A stretch of 64,000 bases of DNA from Paenibacillus sp. FSL H7-0737 (GTDB lineage: Bacteria; Bacillota; Bacilli; Paenibacillales; Paenibacillaceae): the NCBI RefSeq assembly GCF_000758545.1, contig NZ_CP009279.1, positions 868,001 through 932,000 on the forward strand, written 5' to 3'. The notes under the pieces are model-generated. The model searched no databases, was not told the DNA's origin, and saw only the letters and a program-made list of their open reading frames with translations. The stretch's first letter is position 1. Each line of letters begins with the position of its first letter. Shown here one piece after another: positions 8,284-16,065 of this stretch. The translations under genes and the position numbers were made by a program.

Positions 8284-9863
8284 TGTCTCATACGAATGTA
8301 GACAACATGGAAGAAATATACCGCATTGGGATTGATGTCGGCGGGACAAATACAGATGCAGCCTTGCTCGACTCCAAGTTAAACACCATTCATACGATAA
8401 AAGTGCATACCACACGTGATGTGAATGAAGGCATTACTGAATCCATCCGTCGTTTGTTAGCAGAGAGTAGTGTGAATCCGGCGCAGATTCGTTATGCAAT
8501 GCTCGGAACTACGCACTGTACGAATGCTATTGTAGAGCGCAAGCACTTGGGGAAAGTCGGCTTGATTCGAATCGGGGCACCGGCAACAACTGCGGTTCCT
8601 CCACTTGCGGATTGGGACGATACACTTAAGGCAACGGTTTGCCCACATGCTTATGTTGTTCATGGTGGATATGAGTATGATGGCCGCACGATTGTTGAAA
8701 CGGATGAAGAAGAGATTCTAGACTGCTTTTTGAAAATGAAGGGTGAAGTCGAAGCGGTTGCGATCTGTGGTGTGTTCTCCCCAGTGAATACCTCGCAGGA
8801 GAAACGTGTCGAAGAACTAGCAAAGCAAGTACTTGGCGCAGATATGCCTGTGACGTTATCTCATGAGATTGGAAGTATTGGATTGCTCGAGCGTGAGAAC
8901 GCGTCGTTGCTGAACGGCGCATTACTTAACGTCATTGCTGGAGTCGTAAAGGGCTTCGAAGAGGCGCTTCACACTTATGGAATTGACGCGAGCCTATACA
9001 TCTGTCAGAACGATGGAACACTGATGTACAGTGAATATGCGCTTCGTTACCCGATTCTGACGATTGCTTGCGGTCCGACGAATTCCATTCGGGGTGCGGC
9101 ACACTTGTCAGGTCTGAATGATGCACTTGTTGTTGATATCGGTGGCACCACGACAGATATCGGCGTCTTGATGCAAGGCTTCCCGCGTCAATCCTCCGCT
9201 GCGGTTGAGATTGGCGGCATTCGCACGAACTTCCGCATGCCGGATATCTTATCGATCGGGATCGGCGGCGGTACAATCGTTCGCTTAGATGAAACGCAGG
9301 ATCAGGTAACAGTGGGTCCGGATAGCGTGGGGTACGAGCTATTGAAGCGCGGCCTCATCTTTGGTGGTGATACGCTCACAGCAACCGATGTGGCGGTGAA
9401 GCTTAATCGATACGAGTGGAAAGATGCGCAGACAGAGGTACTTGATGAATCGATCTGCAAGAGAGCGGATGAGATCATTACGCGGGATATCGAGGAAGCG
9501 ATTGATAGGATGAAGACAAGCTCAGATCCTGTTGACGTCATTTTGGTCGGTGGCGGAAGTATTCTTGTGGCAGACAAGCTTGAAGGTGTATCACGGATTG
9601 TAAGACCGGATCACTATGATGCTGCGAATGCAATTGGCGCTGCGTTAGGTGAGGTGAGCGGGGAGACAGAGCGGATTTATTCCCTGGACGAAATGTCTTA
9701 TGATGAAGCTAAGGAAGATGCCCGCAGCCATGCAATAGAGCAAGCTGTTCTAGCCGGTGCAGATCGCGATACCGTTCAGATCGTATTGTCTGAGGATATT
9801 CCGATTGCCTACTTGCCGGGCAATGCTTTGCTGGTAAAAGTAAAAGCGGCTGGACGTTTATAA
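8283..9863 (+). CDS. Hydantoinase/oxoprolinase (HyuA-like) ATPase-fold protein
   Basis: The 526-residue protein carries the Hydant_A_N domain (about 10-185, starting IGIDVGGTNTDAAL, an actin/hexokinase-type phosphate loop) and the hydantoinase A domain (about 200-480, with VVDIGGTTTDIGVL and IGIGGGTIVRL as further nucleotide-binding loops). Such proteins couple ATP hydrolysis to ring opening of hydantoins or 5-oxoproline. No HyuB partner is encoded nearby; the DUF917 protein takes its place, as in many genomes. The gene overlaps the DUF917 stop by one base and has GGGGGAGCAG as ribosome site. A strong terminator follows, ending the operon. Confidence 0.85.
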   Translation: MSHTNVDNMEEIYRIGIDVGGTNTDAALLDSKLNTIHTIKVHTTRDVNEGITESIRRLLAESSVNPAQIRYAMLGTTHCTNAIVERKHLGKVGLIRIGAPATTAVPPLADWDDTLKATVCPHAYVVHGGYEYDGRTIVETDEEEILDCFLKMKGEVEAVAICGVFSPVNTSQEKRVEELAKQVLGADMPVTLSHEIGSIGLLERENASLLNGALLNVIAGVVKGFEEALHTYGIDASLYICQNDGTLMYSEYALRYPILTIACGPTNSIRGAAHLSGLNDALVVDIGGTTTDIGVLMQGFPRQSSAAVEIGGIRTNFRMPDILSIGIGGGTIVRLDETQDQVTVGPDSVGYELLKRGLIFGGDTLTATDVAVKLNRYEWKDAQTEVLDESICKRADEIITRDIEEAIDRMKTSSDPVDVILVGGGSILVADKLEGVSRIVRPDHYDAANAIGAALGEVSGETERIYSLDEMSYDEAKEDARSHAIEQAVLAGADRDTVQIVLSEDIPIAYLPGNALLVKVKAAGRL

Positions 9864-9873
9864 GATGATTATG

Positions 9874-9916
9874 GATCTGCCTTGAGGAGTAAACTCTTCG
9901 AGGCGGATCTTTTTTC
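9874..9916 (+). terminator. Rho-independent terminator of the hydantoinase operon
   Basis: A stem of about 16 pairs (9874-9890 with 9893-9909, three of them G-U) with a tiny loop is followed by a T run (9909-9916). Confidence 0.85.
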
Positions 9917-10004
9917 TTACACAATGGTATGACCAGAAGAAAGGGGATTTAGAATAGCTGTCGAAGTGGGTTATGTACATATTTTAACGATGGGAGAGAG
10001 GACA

Positions 10005-10850
10005 ATGAAAGTGATTAGCACATTAGAAATCGTAGATGTACAGACTGGGGAACGTACTGCGCTCCGCTCATTTGATTATTTAATCGAGGCACCCAATTGG
10101 ACTAGCGATGGTAAGCGTCTTATTTATAATAGTCGAGGTTGTCTCTATTCGTTCGACATCGCAACCTGTGAGCTTGTTCAAATTGACTCGGGGTTTGCTG
10201 CGGAATGTAATAACGATCATGTTCTGTCTTTTGACAACACTAAGATTGCAATTAGTCACCATACGAAAGAAGATGGTAAATCTCGTATATATATTCTTCC
10301 CATGGAGGGTGGCGAACCGGTTCTAGTTACACCGAATGCTCCAAGTTATTTACATGGTTGGTCTCCAAACGGTGCTGAGTTAGCTTACTGTGCAGAGCGC
10401 AAAGGTCAGTATGATATTTATACCATTCCAGTAGACGGGGGAGTAGAGGTACAACTGACGGATTCGCCTGGGCTGGATGATGGGCCTGAATATTCACCAG
10501 ATGGTGGACATATATGGTTCAACTCGGTGCGTACAGGGCTGATGCAGATATGGCGAATGAATGCCGATGGCACTGAGCAAACACAGATGACTTTTGATGA
10601 GAGTAATAACTGGTTCCCGCATGTATCGCCAGATGGTCAGACGATAGCCTACCTGAGTTACCGTAAAGGAGATGTAGATCCTGGCGATCACCCTGCGAAT
10701 AAGGATGTTGAGATTCGATTGATGGCAAGCACGGGAGGAGATCATCGCACACTAGTACAATTGTTTGGAGGACAAGGTACGATTAACGTGAATTCGTGGT
10801 CTCCGGATAGTAAGCGCTTGGCGTTTGTAAGTTATGTGGTGGAGGAATAG
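10005..10850 (+). CDS. TolB-like beta-propeller (PD40) protein
   Basis: I start at ATG 10005, preceded by GGGAGAGAGG; the frame is open back to 9966 without a ribosome site. The 281-residue protein consists of WD40-like PD40 repeats, seen as the recurring pattern P.WS.DG..I.Y.S (for example [41 protein letters not shown] and [13 protein letters not shown]). There is no signal peptide, so it is probably cytoplasmic, which differs from periplasmic TolB of Gram-negatives. Similar short proteins are common in Paenibacillus and have no firm function. It ends 61 bases before the stalk-domain gene. Confidence 0.75.
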   Translation: MKVISTLEIVDVQTGERTALRSFDYLIEAPNWTSDGKRLIYNSRGCLYSFDIATCELVQIDSGFAAECNNDHVLSFDNTKIAISHHTKEDGKSRIYILPMEGGEPVLVTPNAPSYLHGWSPNGAELAYCAERKGQYDIYTIPVDGGVEVQLTDSPGLDDGPEYSPDGGHIWFNSVRTGLMQIWRMNADGTEQTQMTFDESNNWFPHVSPDGQTIAYLSYRKGDVDPGDHPANKDVEIRLMASTGGDHRTLVQLFGGQGTINVNSWSPDSKRLAFVSYVVEE

Positions 10851-10911
10851 GAATAAAATACCGATAGAAATTATAGTATTTTTATTTATATATAAATGGG
10901 GGAAAAGTTGG

Positions 10912-12609
10912 ATGAAGAGGATTTTTAGTGTTTTGCTAATTGTATTACTGGTTATACCAGCGCTCGGCACTACAACCTTTGCGAGCAGTACGGTGAAGGC
11001 TAAGGTAACCGAGAGCAGTACATATTTTGACGGAGAACAAAGGGATCTGAACGGATTCAATATCTCGAACAACAATTATTTCCGGCTGCGCGATGTAGCG
11101 GAGTATTTCTCGGGAACAGCCAGTCAATTTGATATCACTTGGAATAAAGCAAACAATGCGATAGAGATCATAACCGGGCAAGCCTATACTCCCGAAAAGA
11201 AAGCTAGCAGCAACTATTATAGTCGCAATAGAAATTATTCAGCTACGCTGTCGACCTCTAAAGTGCTAGTGAACGGACAGCTACAGTCGATTACGGCGTA
11301 CAATATTGACGAGAATAACTATGTTCAGTTGCGAGATTTGGCGGTGAAAATTCCATTCGATATCGAATATGACGTTCAGTCTGATCGAATATCCTTGTTC
11401 TCAAAAGTTCCAGATCATGCTTACCGGGTAAAGACGGCGGTGAAAACCGAAAGTAACGCTGTATCTTCTTATTTTCCCAGATGGAAAAGTACGACCACTT
11501 CCTATCTCGTGAATAATAATGATGGGACTGTAAGTGTCCTTGAGGCGAATAAGGAAGTTACGATTGAATCATATAATGAGAAGTTTGAACTAACTGGAAA
11601 TAAGAGTATCCCTTTTGAGCTTCCGATATTTGGTGGTTTCTATAGTGGGGAGAAGTATAACTATATTGCTTTTGGACAAGAGAATCGCGAGGAGAATGAT
11701 AGCAAAGAAGTGATTCGTATTGTCCGTTATGATAAAAGCTTCAATAGAGTAGATAGTGTCTCCATTAAGGGTGGCGAGAGTTATACGGTTAGCCCTTTTG
11801 ATTCTGGCTCTGGTAGTATGGCCGAGGCTGGTGATACGCTTGTATTCCACACTTCACGTACAAGGTACACGACAGAAGATAAACTAAATCATCAATCCCA
11901 GCTGACCATTATCGTGAATACCCAAACTATGACAGTGACGAATGATCTGGGAAGATTCCAGAAGAATCATGTCAGCCACTCTTTTGATCAATATGTATTG
12001 TTTGATGGTGCTACGCATGTTCTAGTGGATCATGGTGATGCCTATCCTCGTTCGATTGTGCTGAATAAAGGAAATGGAACCAGCTATAACGAGGTAGACC
12101 TGTTTAATATCCCCGGCAAAATTGGAGCGAACACCACAGGCGTTTCTATAGGCGGATTTGAGATGTCTTCGGCGAACTATATTGTCGCTATGAATACGAT
12201 TGACCATTCGCTTGTCAAAGAATATACGTCTTATGAGATGGTGGGACTAGAGAAGGATCAGAGAGATATCGTTCTTAGTGTTCTACCAAAAGCCAACCTG
12301 TCTAGCACAGCAGTGAACCACATCACCTTGGCTAAATATGTTGGTACGAACCAGATCGCTTCCATTCCTAAATTGGTGAAAATAACAGACGACAAAATGA
12401 TGGTGCTGTGGCAGGAGTTTGATAAAGAGAATCATCCGGGTGACCTGAAATATGTTCTTATAAATGGAGAGGGTGCAACCACTGGCGGTATCCAAACGAT
12501 TAAGAACTTTGTACTATCAGAAAGCAGCCCTATTGTTAGCGGCGACAAAATTGTATGGTATACCAACAACAAAGGATCCCGACTGTTTTATTCGATCCCA
12601 TTAAGTTAA
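10912..12609 (+). CDS. Secreted protein with copper-amine-oxidase-type stalk domains
   Basis: ATG 10912 follows GGGGGAAAAG and opens a typical signal peptide (residues 1-24, ending near TTFAS). The mature 540-residue part begins with two stalk repeats of the copper amine oxidase N-terminal type: YFRLRDVAEYF at about 58-68 and YVQLRDLAVKI at about 138-148, each after a strand predicting a substituted extracellular beta domain. The rest (about 190-565) is beta-rich and I do not recognise it; it could be a propeller. These stalk domains are frequent in Paenibacillus exported proteins and have no amine oxidase activity themselves. A terminator follows at 12661. Confidence 0.7.
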   Translation: MKRIFSVLLIVLLVIPALGTTTFASSTVKAKVTESSTYFDGEQRDLNGFNISNNNYFRLRDVAEYFSGTASQFDITWNKANNAIEIITGQAYTPEKKASSNYYSRNRNYSATLSTSKVLVNGQLQSITAYNIDENNYVQLRDLAVKIPFDIEYDVQSDRISLFSKVPDHAYRVKTAVKTESNAVSSYFPRWKSTTTSYLVNNNDGTVSVLEANKEVTIESYNEKFELTGNKSIPFELPIFGGFYSGEKYNYIAFGQENREENDSKEVIRIVRYDKSFNRVDSVSIKGGESYTVSPFDSGSGSMAEAGDTLVFHTSRTRYTTEDKLNHQSQLTIIVNTQTMTVTNDLGRFQKNHVSHSFDQYVLFDGATHVLVDHGDAYPRSIVLNKGNGTSYNEVDLFNIPGKIGANTTGVSIGGFEMSSANYIVAMNTIDHSLVKEYTSYEMVGLEKDQRDIVLSVLPKANLSSTAVNHITLAKYVGTNQIASIPKLVKITDDKMMVLWQEFDKENHPGDLKYVLINGEGATTGGIQTIKNFVLSESSPIVSGDKIVWYTNNKGSRLFYSIPLS

Positions 12610-12660
12610 CAGATTCAATTAATAACAAAGTGGGTAAATTAGACTATAAGTTATAAATAG

Positions 12661-12688
12661 GACCTTCTAAATAGAAGGTCTATTTTTT
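12661..12688 (+). terminator. Rho-independent terminator
   Basis: GACCTTCTA (12661-12669) pairs perfectly with TAGAAGGTC (12672-12680) and is followed by TATTTTTT. It separates the stalk-domain gene from the hybrid kinase gene. Confidence 0.85.
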
Positions 12689-12722
12689 CACGCAAAAATC
12701 ACATCATCCCATGGAGGTCGCT

Positions 12723-14603
12723 ATGCATCGCGTAAATCTAAACCAGGAACAATTCAACCAACAGGTGATTAATCACGCCTCCTTTGGAATCGCCCTTTTA
12801 TCGCCAAATGGTTTGATTCTGACCATAAACCCAGCCTTTGAACAGATTTTTGGTTATTCCATTGAAGAGTTTGAGGATATGCGGTTAGAAGACCTTTCTC
12901 ACCCCGAGGATTTCGGCAACCTTCATGATTTAAAAGCCCTCTTGGGTGAGGAAACAGAAGTGCAGATGGAAAAGCAGTTTATCACAAAAAATGGAGATTA
13001 TATTTGGGGACAGCTTACTCTCCACTTATTCAGCGACGAGTCGAACCAGCCAGCATATTTCATTTGCCAGATCGTTAACATTACAAAGCAAAAGGAATCC
13101 GAGCAACGCCTTCAGGAGTCTGTTGAACGGTATACGTCGCTTAAAAAATACAACCATGACGCCGTCATTTCCTTTGACCTTGACGGTCGAATCATTAACA
13201 CCAATAGTATGACGGAAAAGTTAACGGGCTACTCCATCGAGTCCGAGTTGATCGGGATGAAGCTTGCGAGTCTGATTGGAGAAGAGAATGTCCAGCGCAT
13301 TCTGGAAAGAGCCCTTTACGATAATACGGTTGAGCAGTATATCAATAAGCTTGTCACTAAGGACAGCGAAGTAGTTGAAGTGCTCACCAGTATTGCACCC
13401 ATTTATGTGAACAATCATAATATCGGATTTTACCTTATATGCAAGGATATTTCCGAGCAAAGGCAATTGTCGCTAGCTAAGGAAGCTGCAGAGTCCACGA
13501 ATAGAGCTAAAAGTGAGTTCCTGGCTATGATGAGTCATGAAATTCGCACTCCCATGAACGGGGTGATCGGCATGACTGATATTCTGCTTGAAACAGAGCT
13601 CAATGAAGAACAACGTGAATATGTAGAAATCATTCGCAAAAGCGGAGGAATCCTGCTCAATATAATTAATGATATCCTTGATCTTTCAAAAATTGAGGCA
13701 GGCCGAAGCGAGCTACAAGAGGATACATTCGATCTGCGAACTTGCCTCAAGGACAGCTTTTCTGTTATCGCAATAAAAGCTGAACAAAAACATCTGGAGC
13801 TCACCAGCATCATAAATCATGACGTTCCTGAATTTATTTACGGTGACGAGGAACGCTTGAAGCAAGTGTTCTTGAACCTGCTAGGCAATGCTGTGAAATT
13901 CACACCGGCGGGCAGCATATCGGTAAAAGTGAGGCTTGTAAAGGAAGATCCCTCCCTGTTGGCCTTTACGGTAACTGATACTGGGATTGGAATTGACCCT
14001 GAGCGGCTTACCGACGTTTTTGAACCGTTTGAGCAGGTTGATAGCTTTATGATGCGTAGACACGAAGGCACTGGCCTTGGGCTTGCCATCAGCCGTAGAA
14101 TTGTCGAAATGATGGGTGGCGAGATCTATGCGGAGAGTGACGGCAAGAACGGCACGTCGGTTACCTTCACCATCAGACCCAAGAAATCAGTCGTAAATCC
14201 CATTCAAGAAACTAGCAGTGACAAGCTTCATACCGCACGTGAGGCTAGCATTTTACTTGCTGAAGATAATTCTATCAATGCACTAGTGCTGACCAAAATA
14301 CTCGAAAAAATGGGTCACAGCGTTACCACCGTCACAAATGGTAAAGACGCTGTTGAAATAGCACGGAAAGAATCATTTGATCTTATTTTATTAGATCTTC
14401 ACATGCCGATTATGAACGGCATAGATGCTATGAGGATATTAAAAGATGAGCATAGGGAGAACTGTCCGCCTATCATCGCGGTTACGGCCAATGCCTTGAA
14501 GGGCGACCGTGAAAATTGTTTGGCTGCTGGGATGGACGAGTATATCAGTAAGCCTATAAGACGTGAAGTCATCGTAAAGATGTTAGATCAGTTTGTGAGC
14601 TAA
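12723..14603 (+). CDS. Hybrid histidine kinase, PAS-PAS-HisKA-HATPase-REC
   Basis: I start at ATG 12723 because GGAGGT (12713-12718) precedes it; the ATG at 12711 overlaps that site. The 626-residue protein has two PAS domains (about 10-120 and 135-250), a HisKA dimerisation helix with phospho-acceptor His272 (MMSHEIRTPMNGVIGM), an ATPase domain with N box NLLGNAVKFTP, G1 DTGIGID and G2 GTGLGLAIS, and a C-terminal receiver with phospho-acceptor Asp558 (LLDLHMP). No membrane segment is present, so it should be cytosolic and sense through the PAS domains. No Hpt or response-regulator partner is adjacent; the receiver may pass phosphate to a distant partner or act in feedback. Confidence 0.9.
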   Translation: MHRVNLNQEQFNQQVINHASFGIALLSPNGLILTINPAFEQIFGYSIEEFEDMRLEDLSHPEDFGNLHDLKALLGEETEVQMEKQFITKNGDYIWGQLTLHLFSDESNQPAYFICQIVNITKQKESEQRLQESVERYTSLKKYNHDAVISFDLDGRIINTNSMTEKLTGYSIESELIGMKLASLIGEENVQRILERALYDNTVEQYINKLVTKDSEVVEVLTSIAPIYVNNHNIGFYLICKDISEQRQLSLAKEAAESTNRAKSEFLAMMSHEIRTPMNGVIGMTDILLETELNEEQREYVEIIRKSGGILLNIINDILDLSKIEAGRSELQEDTFDLRTCLKDSFSVIAIKAEQKHLELTSIINHDVPEFIYGDEERLKQVFLNLLGNAVKFTPAGSISVKVRLVKEDPSLLAFTVTDTGIGIDPERLTDVFEPFEQVDSFMMRRHEGTGLGLAISRRIVEMMGGEIYAESDGKNGTSVTFTIRPKKSVVNPIQETSSDKLHTAREASILLAEDNSINALVLTKILEKMGHSVTTVTNGKDAVEIARKESFDLILLDLHMPIMNGIDAMRILKDEHRENCPPIIAVTANALKGDRENCLAAGMDEYISKPIRREVIVKMLDQFVS

Positions 14604-14765
14604 TATAAAACAGCATAATATCTCAATGATTTTATCCCCTTTAGGTGAACGTGAAAAGCGCTATTTCATTACTGTTACACTTGGAGGGGATTACTCTATC
14701 CATTGAATTACATAGCAATGAACGTTATACTTTGATGAGAAATACGGACCCGCTTATCCTTTAAC

Positions 14766-14800
14766 AGATCCGTCCTTAATAGGGTAGGGATCTTATTTTT
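14766..14800 (+). terminator. Possible terminator upstream of yojF
   Basis: AGATCC (14766-14771) pairs with GGATCT (14788-14793), followed by TATTTTT. An overlapping upstream ACGGA could pair with TCCGT (14770-14774) and compete with this stem, so attenuation is conceivable, but the structure is weak. The remainder of 14604-14837 shows no gene. Confidence 0.4.
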
Positions 14801-14837
14801 CGTAGGTATAATTTCATTCAGATATGGAGGCGTAACC

Positions 14838-15182
14838 TTGCAGCTAATTAATCAATCCGAAATACAAGAGAGGATCGACCTGCTTAAAGATCAGGATCTA
14901 TATATCCATCTTGAGATGACGACGGGAGCATACGCTGCCCATTTCGATAGTTCTAAGCACCCAGCGGCTACTTTCATTACTAATGCTGTGATCCGATATT
15001 CTCATGGTTCGATTTCCGGTCATGGACCTTATCGCGTAGGCCTAAAAATGTCACAAGGCTGGGTGTACTCGGAAGGACTAACTCACTATGAAGAGAGTGA
15101 GACCGAAAGATTAATTCTGGCCGGTCATGACAGCCAAGGCAAACTGGTCGTATCCTTGCAACTAAGCCGGGAGCCGTTCTAA
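14838..15182 (+). CDS. yojF: YojF family protein (DUF1806)
   Basis: The TTG start at 14838 has GGAGGCG ten bases upstream. The 114-residue protein matches the small YojF family, which is nearly always encoded directly before the bacillithiol deacetylase BshB2 (YojG in Bacillus), as here. It has a beta-rich fold with conserved segments YIHLEMTTGAYA and GPYRVGLKMSQGWVYSEGLT. No catalytic motif is visible and no biochemical role is established; it may assist bacillithiol synthesis. Its stop overlaps the next start (TAATG). Confidence 0.8.
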   Translation: MQLINQSEIQERIDLLKDQDLYIHLEMTTGAYAAHFDSSKHPAATFITNAVIRYSHGSISGHGPYRVGLKMSQGWVYSEGLTHYEESETERLILAGHDSQGKLVVSLQLSREPF

Positions 15183-15859
15183 TGGTAGAGGAGATGAGGA
15201 GTTCAGTGGAAAGACATATTCTAGTTATATTACCGCATCCGGATGACGAGGCCTTCGGTATATCCGGAACGCTTGCCAAGCATGTGCAAAACGGCACCCA
15301 AGTCACCTACGCTTGTCTGACACTTGGAGAGATGGGCCGGAATATGGGCGTGCCGCCATTTGCGAATCGGGTAACCCTCCCAGAGATCCGTAAAAAGGAG
15401 CTGGAAGAATCCTGCCGAGCGATTGGAATACAGGATTTGAGAATGCTTGGTTTCCACGATAAAACGATTGAATTTGAAGATCAAGCTCTGCTCGAGGGCC
15501 ATATTGATGCGCTTCTGAAGGAGCTTAACCCCTCACTGGTCATTACATTCTATCCGGGGTACAGCGTTCATCCCGATCATGATGCTACCGGAGCTGCAGT
15601 GGTTCGAACGGTTGGAAGAATGCCCAAGGCAGAGAGACCTCCTGTTCACTGTATAGCTTTCGCGAATAATATTGAAGAGATTGGAAAGCCTCAGGTTATC
15701 ATTGAAGTGAAAGATTTCCTGAAGCAAAAGATGGCATCCATTCAGGCGCATAAATCCCAATTCCAAGCCGCTGAACTGTTAGGTAGCAAAACGCTAGAGG
15801 ATAAAGAAATCCAAGATCGTTTTGGAACAGAGCATTTCTGGATCTATCCATTTGAATGA
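15182..15859 (+). CDS. bshB2: Bacillithiol biosynthesis deacetylase BshB2
   Basis: The 225-residue protein belongs to the LmbE/PIG-L zinc deacetylases. The N-terminal motif LPHPDDEAFGISGTLA gives the metal-binding His and Asp and the catalytic Asp, and HPDHDATGAAVVR supplies the third metal ligand. BshB2 removes acetyl from GlcNAc-malate to give GlcN-malate in bacillithiol synthesis and may also act on bacillithiol conjugates. Placement right after yojF is the standard arrangement. Start codon: ATG 15182 overlaps the yojF stop; an in-frame ATG at 15194 (AGAGGA just before it) and a GTG at 15206 are alternatives. GshAB at 56557 implies that the same cell also makes glutathione. Confidence 0.85.
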   Translation: MVEEMRSSVERHILVILPHPDDEAFGISGTLAKHVQNGTQVTYACLTLGEMGRNMGVPPFANRVTLPEIRKKELEESCRAIGIQDLRMLGFHDKTIEFEDQALLEGHIDALLKELNPSLVITFYPGYSVHPDHDATGAAVVRTVGRMPKAERPPVHCIAFANNIEEIGKPQVIIEVKDFLKQKMASIQAHKSQFQAAELLGSKTLEDKEIQDRFGTEHFWIYPFE

Positions 15860-16007
15860 TATTTTCATGAACAGACCTTTTAAGCGGCGTTCAGTTGTCG
15901 GTGTCTTACTGATGACAGATCGTCGTTTCTCTATGGTAAATATTCAACTTTTCAGAGAGGCACGATGGGGATTGTAAGTGAGGTCTTAAGCAGTGGGTAA
16001 TTTGACC

Positions 16008-16035
16008 TAAATAATTACTAATGAATATCCGATAT
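16008..16035 (+). promoter_or_regulatory. Sigma-D (motility) promoter of the flagellin gene
   Basis: TAAA (16008-16011), a 16-base spacer and TCCGATAT (16028-16035) match the Bacillus SigD consensus TAAA-N15-GCCGATAT with one difference. It overlaps the in-frame ATG at 16021, which supports translation from the later ATG at 16066. Confidence 0.85.
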
Positions 16036-16065
16036 AGAAGATATTATCAATTGAAAGGTGATTAT

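Noticed and set aside
14640..14837. T-box or other riboswitch before yojF
   Set aside because: An AGGGTAGGGATC stretch recalls a T-box tail, but no specifier domain or conserved T-box sequence is present; only a weak terminator is supported.
15867..15977. 36-codon frame between bshB2 and flagellin
   Set aside because: No ribosome site, no hydrophobic or domain pattern, and it lies in a likely promoter region.
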